From DAITQM01 sp036832975 (GTDB lineage: Bacteria; Pseudomonadota; Gammaproteobacteria; Xanthomonadales; Wenzhouxiangellaceae), in contig DAITQM010000026.1 in NCBI GenBank assembly GCA_036832975.1, positions 1 to 41,470 of the forward strand: DNA of 41,470 nt, in the 5' to 3' direction. Under the pieces are notes generated by a model. It was given only the letters and a program-made list of their open reading frames with translations. It made no database searches and had not been told where the DNA came from. The translations under genes were made by a program, and so were the position numbers. Shown here piece by piece: positions 16,551-26,795 of the stretch; position 1 is the first letter of the stretch, and every line of letters begins with the position of its first letter.

Positions 16551-18460
16551 GCCACGGCCTCCTTGTTCAATGCCTGTTCGACACCGGCGACGATCGCCGC
16601 CGCCGGCAGGGGCAGCCCGTTGTAGTGCAGGATCGAGTGCAGTTTGTGTTTATCCACGGCGGTTTCGAGGGTGAGCAGCGATTTCATCTGGGCGTCGCGG
16701 TTCTGCTCGACGACATAGATCGCCTGGTGCGCGGCGAGGAACGCCTCGACCTCGTCGCCGAAGGGAAACGCTTTGAGACGCAGGTAGTCGAGATGGATGC
16801 CGCGCCGGGCCAGGATGTCGAGGGCTTCATGCACTGCGGCGTCGGACGAACCGTAGGCGATCAGGCCGAGCGCCGTGCGGTGTTGGGCGCGCTGCAGTTC
16901 GGCGGCCGGAACCAGTCGGCGGGCGGTTTGCCATTTGCCGAGCAGGCGATCGACGACATCCTGGTATTCGGCCGCATCTTCGGTGTAGGTGCCGTACCGG
17001 TTGTGCCCCGAACCGCGGACGAAATACGCCCCGCGGCGGTCGACGCCGGGCAGCGTGCGCCAGGGGATGCCGTCGCCGTCGACGTCGAGATAGCGGTGGA
17101 ACCGGCCCATCGCTTGCAGTTGTTCGGCGCCGAGCACTTTGCCGCGGTCCGGGCGGTAGGCGTCGTCCCAGCGCAATTCATCGATCATCCAGTCGTTCAT
17201 GCCGATATCGAGGTCGGAAAGAACGAACACCGGCGTTTGCAGACGCTCGGCCAGGTCGAACGCCACAGTGGCGAACGTGAAACACTCGCCGGGATCGGCG
17301 GGAAAGAGCAGCGGGTGGCGGGTGTCGCCGTGGGATGCGAAAGCACAGGGCAAAACGTCGCATTGCTGCGTCCGGGTCGGCATGCCGGTCGATGGACCGA
17401 CACGCTGGATGTCGAAAAAGACCGCCGGAATTTCGGCGTAATAGGCAAAGCCGATCAATTCGTTCATCAGCGAAATGCCGGGACCGGAAGTCGGCGTGAA
17501 GGCCCGGGCCCCGGCCCAGCCGGCGCCGATCACCATGCCGGCGGCGGCCAGTTCGTCTTCGGCCTGGACGATGCAGTATCGCCGCTCGCCGCTTTCGGGA
17601 TCCCGGCGGTAGCGCTCGCAATATGCTTTGAACGCATCCATCAGCGAGGTCGATGGCGTGATCGGATACCAGGCACCGACCGTCGCGCCGGCGTACAGGC
17701 AGCCGAGCGCCGCGGCACTGTTGCCGTCGATCAAGACCTTGCCGGCGGTCGCCTCCAGCGGCGCGGCGCGTAGCGGCAGCGGGCAGTCGTACGCTTCACG
17801 CGCCGCGTGGACACCGAGCATGATGGCTTCGAGGTTGGAGGCGGCCAGTTTCGGTTTGCTGGCGAAACTCTCGTCGAGCAGCGTCTCGAGTACCTTGAGG
17901 TCGAGATCGAGCAGCGTCGCCAACGCTCCGACGTAGGCGATGTTTTTCATCAGGATGCGAACGCGCGCCGAGGTGAAATGCTCGTTGACCAGGCGGGCGA
18001 GCGGCAGGCCGATAATCGTGATGTCGTCGCGTTTGAGCTGCCGGGCGCGGGGCCAGGTCGCGTCGTAAAGCAGAACGCCGCCGCTTTTGACTTCGGCCAG
18101 ATCCTGGGTGTAGGTCTGGGCGTTCATCGCCACCAGCAGATCGACTTCCGGTGTGCGCGCGGTGTGGCCGGCGGCGCTGGCGCGGATCTCGTACCACGTC
18201 GGCAGCCCCTGGATGTTCGATGGGAACAGGTTCTTGCCGCTGACCGGGATGCCCATCCGAAACAGCGCCTTCATCAAAAGCTGGTTGGCGCTCGCCGAAC
18301 CGGTGCCGTTGACGGTGGCGATTTTGATTACAAAATCGTTGATTTTCGCCTCGATCGCCGCGGGGTTTTGCCCGGCGGGACTTTGCCCAGGTTTGTGTTG
18401 CCCGGTTTTTTTTTGCCCGGCGGGCGGCGCCGGAGTCACCCGGCCTGGCGGATTTGGCAT
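16547..18460 (-). CDS. korA: 2-oxoacid:acceptor oxidoreductase, fused gamma-alpha subunit (KorA-like)
   Basis: The 637-residue protein has the gamma domain first (about 40-215: VNGTGSASANQLLMKAL, LFPSNIQGLPTWYEIRAS) and the pyruvate/2-oxoacid alpha domain after it (about 230-637: GAWYPITPSTSLMDAF, TPTSGPGISLMNE, GPSTGMPTRTQQCD). This gamma-alpha fusion is common for 2-oxoglutarate enzymes in proteobacteria. Residues 9-34 are an unusual Pro/Gly/Gln/Lys tract with repeated GQ. I placed the start at ATG 18460; the frame stays open further upstream, but only as an off-frame reading of the gene before it, with which it overlaps by 25 bases. Confidence 0.88.
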   Translation of the reverse strand: MPNPPGRVTPAPPAGQKKTGQHKPGQSPAGQNPAAIEAKINDFVIKIATVNGTGSASANQLLMKALFRMGIPVSGKNLFPSNIQGLPTWYEIRASAAGHTARTPEVDLLVAMNAQTYTQDLAEVKSGGVLLYDATWPRARQLKRDDITIIGLPLARLVNEHFTSARVRILMKNIAYVGALATLLDLDLKVLETLLDESFASKPKLAASNLEAIMLGVHAAREAYDCPLPLRAAPLEATAGKVLIDGNSAAALGCLYAGATVGAWYPITPSTSLMDAFKAYCERYRRDPESGERRYCIVQAEDELAAAGMVIGAGWAGARAFTPTSGPGISLMNELIGFAYYAEIPAVFFDIQRVGPSTGMPTRTQQCDVLPCAFASHGDTRHPLLFPADPGECFTFATVAFDLAERLQTPVFVLSDLDIGMNDWMIDELRWDDAYRPDRGKVLGAEQLQAMGRFHRYLDVDGDGIPWRTLPGVDRRGAYFVRGSGHNRYGTYTEDAAEYQDVVDRLLGKWQTARRLVPAAELQRAQHRTALGLIAYGSSDAAVHEALDILARRGIHLDYLRLKAFPFGDEVEAFLAAHQAIYVVEQNRDAQMKSLLTLETAVDKHKLHSILHYNGLPLPAAAIVAGVEQALNKEAVA

Positions 18461-20247
18461 GGCGTGGTTCCAACAGGATGGTCGGCGGCGTAAGGCAGGC
18501 CGATCAGGGATTTCTGCATGTCCCAAGCGGCGGTCGGGCAGCGCTCGGCGCACAGCCCGCAATGGACGCAGGCGTTCTCGTCTTTGACCATGACACGCGA
18601 GGTCTGCGGCAGGTCGGCCGAGACATACAGCGGCTGGTCGAGATTGCGCGCCGGCGTGCGCAGGCGCTCGCGCAGCTCGGCCTCGTCGCCGTTGGCGGTG
18701 ATCGTCAGGCATTGCGTTGGGCAGATATCGAGGCAGGCGTCGCACTCGATGCACAGTGGGGCGCTGAATACCGTCTGGATATCGCAGTTCAGGCAACGTT
18801 CGACTTCGCATGCCGTCTGCTCGGCATCGAAACCGAGTTCGACCTCGGTGGTCAATTGGCGGAAGCGTTCGGCCAGCGGGACGTGCTGCATCTTGCGCCG
18901 CGCCGCCGGGTCGAAGGCATTCGAATAACTCCACTCGTGCATGCCCATTTTCTGCGTGATCAGGTTCAGTGTCGGCGGCAGGCGTTCGGCCAGGGGCACG
19001 CCGTGGCAATGGTTGTGGATCGAGATCGCCGCCTGGTGGCCGTGTTCAACGGCCCAGATGATGTTTTTCGGGCCGAACGCCGCGTCGCCGCCGAAGAAGA
19101 CGCCGGGCAGCGTCGATTCGAACGTCAGCGGATCGACCTTGGGTTCTTCCCATTGGTTGAATTCGATGCCGAGATCGCGTTCGATCCACGGGAAGGCGTT
19201 TTCCTGGCCGATCGCCAGGATCACGTCGTCGCACGGAATCGTCACTTCACCGGTGACGCGGGACGAGACGATGCGGCCGTGATCGACCTCGTATTCCATC
19301 ACCTCGAAGCGCATACCGGTCAGCCGGCCGTCTTCGATGACGAATGCCTGCGGCGCGTGATTGACGATGATTTCGACGTTTTCCTCCTCGGCGTCCTCCA
19401 GTTCCCAGTCCGAGGCTTTGAAGAAGCCGCGCGGCTTGCGGGCCATGACCTTGACGTCGCGCGCCCCGAGTCTGAGACTGGTGCGGCAGCAGTCCATCGC
19501 CGTATTGCCGACGCCGATGATCAGCACGCGCTCGCCGATGTTGTCGAGATGGCCGAAAGCCACCGATTCGAGCCAGGCGATGCCGATGTGGATGTTCGCC
19601 GCGCCCTCGTCGCGGCCGGGCAGTTTCAGTTCCTTGCCGCGTGGCGCCCCGGAGCCGATGAAAATCGCGTCGAAGCCCTGGGCGAGGAGCGATTTCAGAC
19701 TGTCGATCGGCGTGTTCAGGCGCAGATCGACACCTCTTTCGACGATATAGCCGATTTCCTCGTCGAGCACCCGGGCCGGCAGCCGGAACGACGGGATATT
19801 CGAGCGCATCAAGCCACCGGGCACCGGCAACGCCTCGAACAGTGTACATTCATAGCCGAGCGGCACAAGGTCGTTGCACACGGTCAGCGAGGCGCAGCCG
19901 GCGCCGACCAGTGCGATACGCTTGCCATTTTTGCGCTTGGGCGCCGCCGGTAAGCGGTCGCGGATGTTGTCTTTGTGGTCGGCGGCAACGCGCTTGAGCC
20001 GGCAGATGGCAACCGGCTTGTCGTCGAGCCGGCCGCGCCGGCAGGCCGGCTCGCACGGCCGGTCGCAGACCCGGCCGAGAATGCCGGGGAAAACGTTGGA
20101 TCGGTGGTTGACCAGGTAAGCGTCGGTAAACCGGCCCTGGGCGATCAGCCGGATGTATTCGGGCACGTCGGTGTGCGCCGGGCAGGCCCATTGACAATCG
20201 ACGACGCGGTGAAAAAAATCGGGGTCGGAGGTGTCGGTGGGCTTCAT
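18436..20247 (-). CDS. GltD-like FAD/NAD(P)-binding subunit with two [4Fe-4S] ferredoxin motifs
   Basis: The 603-residue flavoprotein has an N-terminal Fe-S region of the glutamate synthase small-subunit type (CQWACPAHTDVPEYI, VCDRPCEPACRRG), an FAD-binding motif (ALVGAGCASL, a variant of GAGPAGL), an NAD(P)-binding motif (VLIIGVGNTAMDCCR) and a closing FAD motif (GVFFGGDAAFGPKN). The last 120 residues add two ferredoxin clusters (CIECDACLDICP and CVHCGLCAERCP). It is first in a three-gene operon with KorA and KorB, so it most likely passes electrons between the 2-oxoacid enzyme and NAD(P). This matches the 2-oxoglutarate:NADP+ oxidoreductase described from Azoarcus/Thauera, a comparison made from memory. 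Confidence 0.85.
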   Translation of the reverse strand: MKPTDTSDPDFFHRVVDCQWACPAHTDVPEYIRLIAQGRFTDAYLVNHRSNVFPGILGRVCDRPCEPACRRGRLDDKPVAICRLKRVAADHKDNIRDRLPAAPKRKNGKRIALVGAGCASLTVCNDLVPLGYECTLFEALPVPGGLMRSNIPSFRLPARVLDEEIGYIVERGVDLRLNTPIDSLKSLLAQGFDAIFIGSGAPRGKELKLPGRDEGAANIHIGIAWLESVAFGHLDNIGERVLIIGVGNTAMDCCRTSLRLGARDVKVMARKPRGFFKASDWELEDAEEENVEIIVNHAPQAFVIEDGRLTGMRFEVMEYEVDHGRIVSSRVTGEVTIPCDDVILAIGQENAFPWIERDLGIEFNQWEEPKVDPLTFESTLPGVFFGGDAAFGPKNIIWAVEHGHQAAISIHNHCHGVPLAERLPPTLNLITQKMGMHEWSYSNAFDPAARRKMQHVPLAERFRQLTTEVELGFDAEQTACEVERCLNCDIQTVFSAPLCIECDACLDICPTQCLTITANGDEAELRERLRTPARNLDQPLYVSADLPQTSRVMVKDENACVHCGLCAERCPTAAWDMQKSLIGLPYAADHPVGTTPCQIRQAG

Positions 20248-20446
20248 GGCCAGGCGGACCGGGGCGGCGCTTTCGGGTTGCTAAGCATAGCGCAAGCGGC
20301 GCCATTCGGCCAGTGCCTGTGCCGGGTCGCTATGCTTGTCGGGCCGATGCCACGGAGCGTATCGCCATGATCCAGGTCAAGGCCGGAGCCGGCGGTCGGG
20401 GTATCATGTCACCGCCTAGGCTGCGATCATCCGAGCGGAGCGTGAA

Positions 20447-20893
20447 ATGACGCAAAAGACCGATCTCGAAACCTTGCTGCACCTGCCCGCGGCACGTGCC
20501 ATCGGCGATGACCTTTTGATCTGCGGCCTGCCGAGCGCCGCGGATCTGGCTGCCGCGCGCGACGGCGGCATTCGCACCATCGTCAGCCTGTGCACCGCCG
20601 GCGAGTGCGCCTATGACGAGGCCGAGACGGTGCGCCATCTCGGTATGAATTACGTCAATATCCCGGTCAAAGTACCGGACAGCGTCAACGAGGACAACGC
20701 CCGGCTGCTCGATGCAATCCTCGAAGTCGGACCAACCCTGGTCCACTGCACGACCGGCAATCGCGGCGCCGCGCTGCTCGCCCTGCGCGCCTTCCACATC
20801 GCCGGCCTCGACCCGGAAGAAGCCCTCGCCGCCGGCCGCCTGGCCGGCCTCACCAAACTCGAACCTTTGGTCCGCGAACGGCTGCGCCGTTGA
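20447..20893 (+). CDS. DUF442-type CX4R phosphatase-like protein
   Basis: A 148-residue single-domain protein. The loop LVHCTTGNRGAALLA near residue 98 is a Cys-phosphatase P-loop with Cys and Arg five positions apart (CX4R), as in the DUF442/beta-lactamase-hydrolase-like phosphatase family, not the classic CX5R. DLLICGLPSAADLAAARDGG is the usual opening (substrate pocket strand and helix), and IRTIVSLC is the second strand. Family members are linked to sulfide or persulfide metabolism or are uncharacterised. GGAG lies 9 bases before the ATG. It is divergent from the kor operon with about 200 bases between. Confidence 0.7.
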   Translation: MTQKTDLETLLHLPAARAIGDDLLICGLPSAADLAAARDGGIRTIVSLCTAGECAYDEAETVRHLGMNYVNIPVKVPDSVNEDNARLLDAILEVGPTLVHCTTGNRGAALLALRAFHIAGLDPEEALAAGRLAGLTKLEPLVRERLRR

Positions 20894-21231
20894 ATTGCCC
20901 ACCGATATCGCATACGATCGCCGCCTGGGTGAGGGCGATCCGGCTGCACCACTGGTTGAAGAATCATAAAAGCGATAGAGCGCGGAAAAGGCGTCTGCTA
21001 CGTTCCGGCTTATTAGTCGATCGTCATGTGGGCGATCAAAGTCATCCCGCGCCGGATATATAAAAAGCTCAATTTATGAAATCGCAGTCAAGCGTTGTTC
21101 TGACGATCGAACCCCCACCCGGGTGCGGGGGAGTGAGAAGAACTGGACATTTTCTCCACAGCATGCGGAGTTCATACGGATGGGCGGGATGAACAGGATG
21201 TTGGTTCTGGAACTTTCCGGAAAGCGCTTTT
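20894..21231. other. 338-bp intergenic region
   Basis: No credible gene is seen. It holds a GC-rich hairpin at about 21112-21132 (CCCCCACCC pairing imperfectly with GGGTGCGGGGG), which could end the metF transcript or be a dispersed palindrome. The rest is AT-richer than the flanks, with an ATATATAA stretch at 21057-21064. Confidence 0.6.
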
Positions 21232-22147
21232 TCAATGGGCGCTTTGTCTTTTGCGCGCCATCGGCAGACCGAGGTTGCGCCATAGTTTGAGGGTGGCGTT
21301 GGCGCGATTGAGGGTGTAGAAGTGCAGGCCGGGGGCGCCGCCGGCGAGCAGGCGTTCGCACAATCGGGTGACGACCTCTTCGCCGAAGGCGCGGACCGCG
21401 GCGCCGTCGTTGCCGTAGGATTCCAGCCGTTTCAACATCCAGCGTGGGATCTCGGCGCCGCACAGCGCCGAGAAACGCGCCAGACGGGCGAAATTGGTGA
21501 CCGGCATGATGCCGGGGACGATCGGGATGGCGATGCCCAGCGCCGCGGCGTCGTCGACGAAGCGGAAATAGGCGTCGGCGTTGAAAAAATATTGGGTCAG
21601 CGCGCCGCTCGCTCCGGCATCGACCTTGATTTTGAAGTAACGAAGTTCGTTTCCCGGGTCGAGCGACTCGGGATGAAATTCCGGGTAGCAGGCGACCTCG
21701 ATCGCGATTTTGTCGCCCAAACGGCGGCGGATGTGACCGACCAGGTCGGCCGCCTGCCGGAGTTCCCGGTGACCGCGCCGTTCGGGGTGGTCGCCGCGCA
21801 GGGCGACGATTCTGCGGACACCGAGATCGCGGTAGGTGTCGAGCAGGGCGTCGATCTCGGCGATCCGGGCGCCGCATGACAGGTGCGGCGCGCACGGCGT
21901 GCGGTAAGCGGTGAGGAGTGTCCTGACGGTCTCCAGCGTCGGGCCGAACGTCGAGCCGCCGGCGCCGAAAGTCACCGAGAAATATTCGGGATCGAGGGGC
22001 AGCAGTTTTTCCAGCGACGATTCGAGGGCCAGTTGCTGCGCTTCGTCGCGCGGCGGGAACAACTCGAAGCTGTACCGCTGCGCAGCGCGCGCCCGCAGAT
22101 GGGCCACCGGCCGCAGGCGGCGGCCGGGTTGCGGCGCAATCGTGTCG

Positions 22148-23566
<1,419 letters not shown>

Positions 23567-23593
23567 ATCGGGTATCCGGAAGCGGGGGTGAGT

Positions 23594-24787
23594 TCAGATG
23601 GCAGCCTGTTGGGCCTCGGTGGCACCGAGACCGGCGGCGTCGCGCAGCTCGGCGGCGCGGTCGGTCTTTTCCCAAGGCACGTCGAGATCCTCGCGTCCCA
23701 TGTGGCCATAGGTCGCGGTCGCCCGGTAGATGGGCCGGATCAAATCGAGCGCCTGGATGATGCCGTAGGGGCGGAGGTCGAAATGGCGGCGGATCAGGGC
23801 GGTGATCTCGCTCGCCGGAATCTTGCCGGTGCCGAATGTCTCGACGCTGATCGACGTCGGCTCGGCGACCCCGATCGCGTACGACACTTGGATTTCGCAA
23901 CGTTCGGCCAGACCGGCGGCGATAATGTTCTTGGCGACATAACGGCAGGCATACGCCGCGGAGCGGTCGACTTTCGATGGATCCTTGCCGGAAAAAGCGC
24001 CGCCGCCGTGGCGCGCCATACCGCCGTAGGTATCGACGATGATTTTGCGGCCGGTCAGGCCGGCGTCGCCCACCGGGCCGCCGGTGACGAAACGGCCGGT
24101 CGGGTTGATGTGGTAGCGGGTCGTGCGGTCGAGCCAGGCGGCGGGCAGCACCGGCTTGATGATGGTTTCCATCACCATCTCGTTGAGCGCCGCCACGCCA
24201 ATGTCGGGGGTGTGCTGGGTCGAGAGCACGACGGCGTCGATGCCCACCGGACGGCCGTCCTGGTAGCGGAAAGTGATCTGGCTTTTGGCGTCGGGCCGGA
24301 GGTAACGGCGGCCATCGTCGGTCGCGCGGCGGATCTCGGACTGGCGTTTGACCAACTCGTGCGCGTAGTGGATTGGCGCCGGCATCAGCACCGCCGTTTC
24401 GTCGCTGGCGTAGCCGAACATCAGGCCTTGATCGCCCGCGCCTTGTTCCTCCGGCGCGCCGCGGTCCACCCCTTGGCGGATGTCGCTCGACTGCTTGCCG
24501 ATGATATTGACGACACCGCAGGTGTGGCCGTCGTAGCCGATCTCCGATGAATCGTAGCCCACGCCGACGATCACCTCGCGCACCAGCTTTTCGAGATCGA
24601 CCCAGGCCGAAGTCGTGATCTCGCCGCCGATGATCGCCACTCCGGTCTTGACCATCGTTTCGCAGGCCACCCGGGCCAAGGTGTCCTGTTCGAGCATTGC
24701 GTCGAGCACGGCATCGGAAATCTGGTCGGCAAGCTTGTCGGGATGGCCTTCGGAAACGGATTCGGAGGTAAACAGGTATCCGGACAT
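23594..24787 (-). CDS. metK: S-adenosylmethionine synthetase
   Basis: The 397-residue enzyme makes SAM from methionine and ATP. The family motifs GHPDKLADQISDAVLD, GAGDQGLMFGYA, and GGGAFSGKDPSKVDRSAAY (Gly-rich phosphate loop) are intact. It is first in a three-gene operon that regenerates the methyl donor with ahcY and metF. I looked upstream for a SAM or SAH riboswitch and did not see a convincing one; the leader appears to be only about 35 nt. Confidence 0.97.
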   Translation of the reverse strand: MSGYLFTSESVSEGHPDKLADQISDAVLDAMLEQDTLARVACETMVKTGVAIIGGEITTSAWVDLEKLVREVIVGVGYDSSEIGYDGHTCGVVNIIGKQSSDIRQGVDRGAPEEQGAGDQGLMFGYASDETAVLMPAPIHYAHELVKRQSEIRRATDDGRRYLRPDAKSQITFRYQDGRPVGIDAVVLSTQHTPDIGVAALNEMVMETIIKPVLPAAWLDRTTRYHINPTGRFVTGGPVGDAGLTGRKIIVDTYGGMARHGGGAFSGKDPSKVDRSAAYACRYVAKNIIAAGLAERCEIQVSYAIGVAEPTSISVETFGTGKIPASEITALIRRHFDLRPYGIIQALDLIRPIYRATATYGHMGREDLDVPWEKTDRAAELRDAAGLGATEAQQAAI

Positions 24788-24828
24788 CGAATTATCTCTT
24801 GATCAGGATAGAAAGATATAGGCCGGGT

Positions 24829-24834
24829 ATTGTA
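24829..24834 (-). promoter_or_regulatory. candidate -10 box for metK
   Basis: Read on the minus strand this is TACAAT, about 42 bases before the metK ATG. No convincing -35 is seen. Confidence 0.35.
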
Positions 24835-25071
24835 CCGCAGCCCAAGTCCCACTGCACGATCCATGGCCACGGAACGAATCCGGGGCAGCCATGAATCGCC
24901 TGAGCGGGGACCGCCGGCATGAGGACCACGGAATAAGGACAGTCCTGGGATCTGGACCGCCGTCGGATGACCTGTTTGATGACTGATGGGGGGCGTTTGG
25001 TGACCGTCCCGAATCTGGCGATCCAGAATCAGGTGGTCCCGGATCAGTTGTCGGATCGAGTGGATGACGAT

Positions 25072-25099
25072 AGTCCCGGAGCGGCAGTCCCGGAGCGGC
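25072..25099. repeat. tandem 14-bp repeat
   Basis: Two perfect adjacent copies of AGTCCCGGAGCGGC lie between the metK and nhaB promoters. Similar words occur nearby (GGTCCCGGATCAG at 25036). Confidence 0.8.
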
Positions 25100-25191
25100 A
25101 TAAGGGGTTGCAGCCGGTCTGTCGGAGACCCGCCCGGCAGGCGGGGTTCGGCGCCGGCCGGGCCGCTGCCGGTGGGGGCGATGATCCGGGA

Positions 25192-25197
25192 TACAAT
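25192..25197 (+). promoter_or_regulatory. candidate -10 box for nhaB
   Basis: TACAAT lies about 39 bases before the nhaB ATG. No clear -35 is seen. The hexamer is the same as the one facing metK. Confidence 0.35.
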
Positions 25198-25235
25198 AAC
25201 CGACCCGATGCCTGTTTACCGTGGAGGTCTATGCG

Positions 25236-26747
25236 ATGCCGCATCGCCTGCTCGCCCCGCTGGCGGCCAATTTTCTCGGTCATACCGCCACCTGGTATAA
25301 ACTGACGATCATCGCTTTTCTGATTGTCAATCCCATCCTCTGGCAGTTCAGCGGCTTTGTCGCCGGCTGGGTGCTGGTGCTCGAATTCATCTTTTGTCTG
25401 GCGCTGGCCCTGAAGTGCTACCCGCTGCAGCCCGGCGGCCTGCTGGCGCTCGAGGCCGTGATCATCGGCATGACCTCCCCGGAGATGGTCTACAACGAAG
25501 CGGTGGTCAATTTCGAGGTGATTTTGCTGCTGATCTTCATGGTCGCCGGCATTTATTTCCTGAAGGATATGCTGCTTTACGTCTTTTCGAAGATTCTGCT
25601 CAACATCCGCTCGAAGATTGCGCTGTCGTTGATGTTCGTCGGCACTGCGGCGTTTCTCTCGGCGTTTCTCGATGCGCTGACGGTGACCGCGGTGGTGATC
25701 ACGGTGGCCGCCGGGTTTTACGGGGTCTATCACCGCGTCGCCTCGGGCAAAGGTTTTGACCACGAACACGACCACGGCGACGACAGCGGCGTCGGCGATG
25801 AGCGGCGCGCCGATCTCGACGATTTCCGTGCCTTCTTGCGCAACCTGATGATGCACGCCGCGGTCGGCACAGCGCTCGGTGGTGTGACGACGCTGGTCGG
25901 CGAACCGCAGAATCTGCTGATTGCCAGCGTGATGCAATGGGAGTTCGTCGAGTTCTTCCTGCGCATGGCGCCGATCACGCTGCCGGTGCTGGTCGTTGGT
26001 TTGTCGACCACCGTCGCCGTCGAGCGCTTTTCGTTGTTCGGTTATGGCGCCCAGTTGCCCGGAACCGTGCGTGAAGTGCTGCTCGAATATCAATTGGCGC
26101 AGGAACAGAAACGCACGCCCGAGGAGCGGATGAAAATTGTGGTCCAGGGGGCGGTTGCGGTGTTTTTAGTGCTGGCCCTCGGTTTTCACCTCGCCCATGT
26201 CGGGGTCATCGGTTTGACGGTCATCGTGCTGGCCACGGCGTTCACCGGTATCGTCGAGGAACACCGGCTCGGGCCGGCGTTCCACGAGGCGCTGCCGTTC
26301 ACGGCGCTGCTTGTCGTGTTTTTCGCGATCGTCGCGGTGATCCACGACCAGCACCTGTTCAAGCCGGTGATCGAATATGTCTTCACGTTGCCGCAGAGTT
26401 CGCAAGCGCCGGTGTTCTATCTGGCCAATGGCGTTTTGTCGATGATCAGTGACAATGTTTTCGTGGCTACGGTCTATATCAACGAAATCAAGGCAGCCTT
26501 CGAGGCGGGCCGCATCGGGCTCGAACATTACGAGCATCTGGCGGTGGCGGTCAATACCGGCACCAACATTCCGAGCGTCGCGACGCCCAACGGCCAGGCG
26601 GCGTTCTTATTTCTTTTGACTTCGGCGCTGGCGCCGTTGATCCGCTTGTCTTATATGCGCATGGTGATTTTGGCTTTTCCTTACACCATCACGATGTCCA
26701 TCGCCGGCCTGTTGGCGACGATCTACCTGCTGCCACTCGGTTTATGA
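25236..26747 (+). CDS. nhaB: Na+/H+ antiporter NhaB
   Basis: A 503-residue inner-membrane antiporter that exports sodium in exchange for protons. The N-terminus reads on E. coli NhaB (NFLGHTATWYKL, FIFCLALALKCYPLQPGGLL, LSAFLDALTVTAVVITVA), followed by the acidic, His-rich loop typical between helices (DHEHDHGDDSG), then GTALGGVTTLVGEPQNLLIA and a C-terminal SVATPNGQAAFLFLLTSALAP. ATG 25236 is preceded by GGAGG; GTG 25221 is less likely. It stands alone between the metK operon and the sixA operon. Confidence 0.95.
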   Translation: MPHRLLAPLAANFLGHTATWYKLTIIAFLIVNPILWQFSGFVAGWVLVLEFIFCLALALKCYPLQPGGLLALEAVIIGMTSPEMVYNEAVVNFEVILLLIFMVAGIYFLKDMLLYVFSKILLNIRSKIALSLMFVGTAAFLSAFLDALTVTAVVITVAAGFYGVYHRVASGKGFDHEHDHGDDSGVGDERRADLDDFRAFLRNLMMHAAVGTALGGVTTLVGEPQNLLIASVMQWEFVEFFLRMAPITLPVLVVGLSTTVAVERFSLFGYGAQLPGTVREVLLEYQLAQEQKRTPEERMKIVVQGAVAVFLVLALGFHLAHVGVIGLTVIVLATAFTGIVEEHRLGPAFHEALPFTALLVVFFAIVAVIHDQHLFKPVIEYVFTLPQSSQAPVFYLANGVLSMISDNVFVATVYINEIKAAFEAGRIGLEHYEHLAVAVNTGTNIPSVATPNGQAAFLFLLTSALAPLIRLSYMRMVILAFPYTITMSIAGLLATIYLLPLGL

Positions 26748-26756
26748 GGATTTGAT

Positions 26757-26791
26757 AAAAAAACCCCCCTTACTGCTGTCCAGCGGCGGGG
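26757..26791 (-). terminator. terminator of the mnmG-sixA operon
   Basis: On the minus strand a C-run (26788-26791) can pair with a G-run (26764-26769), with an inner GCTG/CAGC pairing, and is followed by seven T residues (26757-26763). It lies just after the sixA stop and between convergent genes. Confidence 0.5.
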
Positions 26792-26795
26792 AGGC

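Larger units (their letters stand above)
24788..25235. other. 448-bp divergent metK/nhaB intergenic region
   Basis: No gene supported. It contains candidate -10 boxes facing each way, the palindrome AGGACAGTCCT at about 24937, a near-palindrome around 25014-25030, two perfect tandem 14-mers (AGTCCCGGAGCGGC at 25072-25085 and 25086-25099), and scattered related GGTCCCGGA and GGACCGCCG words. The middle could hold a regulator-binding array or simply degenerate repeats. Confidence 0.5.

Noticed and set aside
18461..19009. N-terminal extension of the KorA-like protein by 183 residues
   Set aside because: That stretch is an off-frame reading of the GltD-like gene; ATG 18460 gives a normal gamma-alpha fusion.
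24788..24900. Possible SAM or SAH riboswitch in front of metK
   Set aside because: The likely leader is only about 35 nt and I could not fold any known SAM/SAH aptamer from the upstream sequence.
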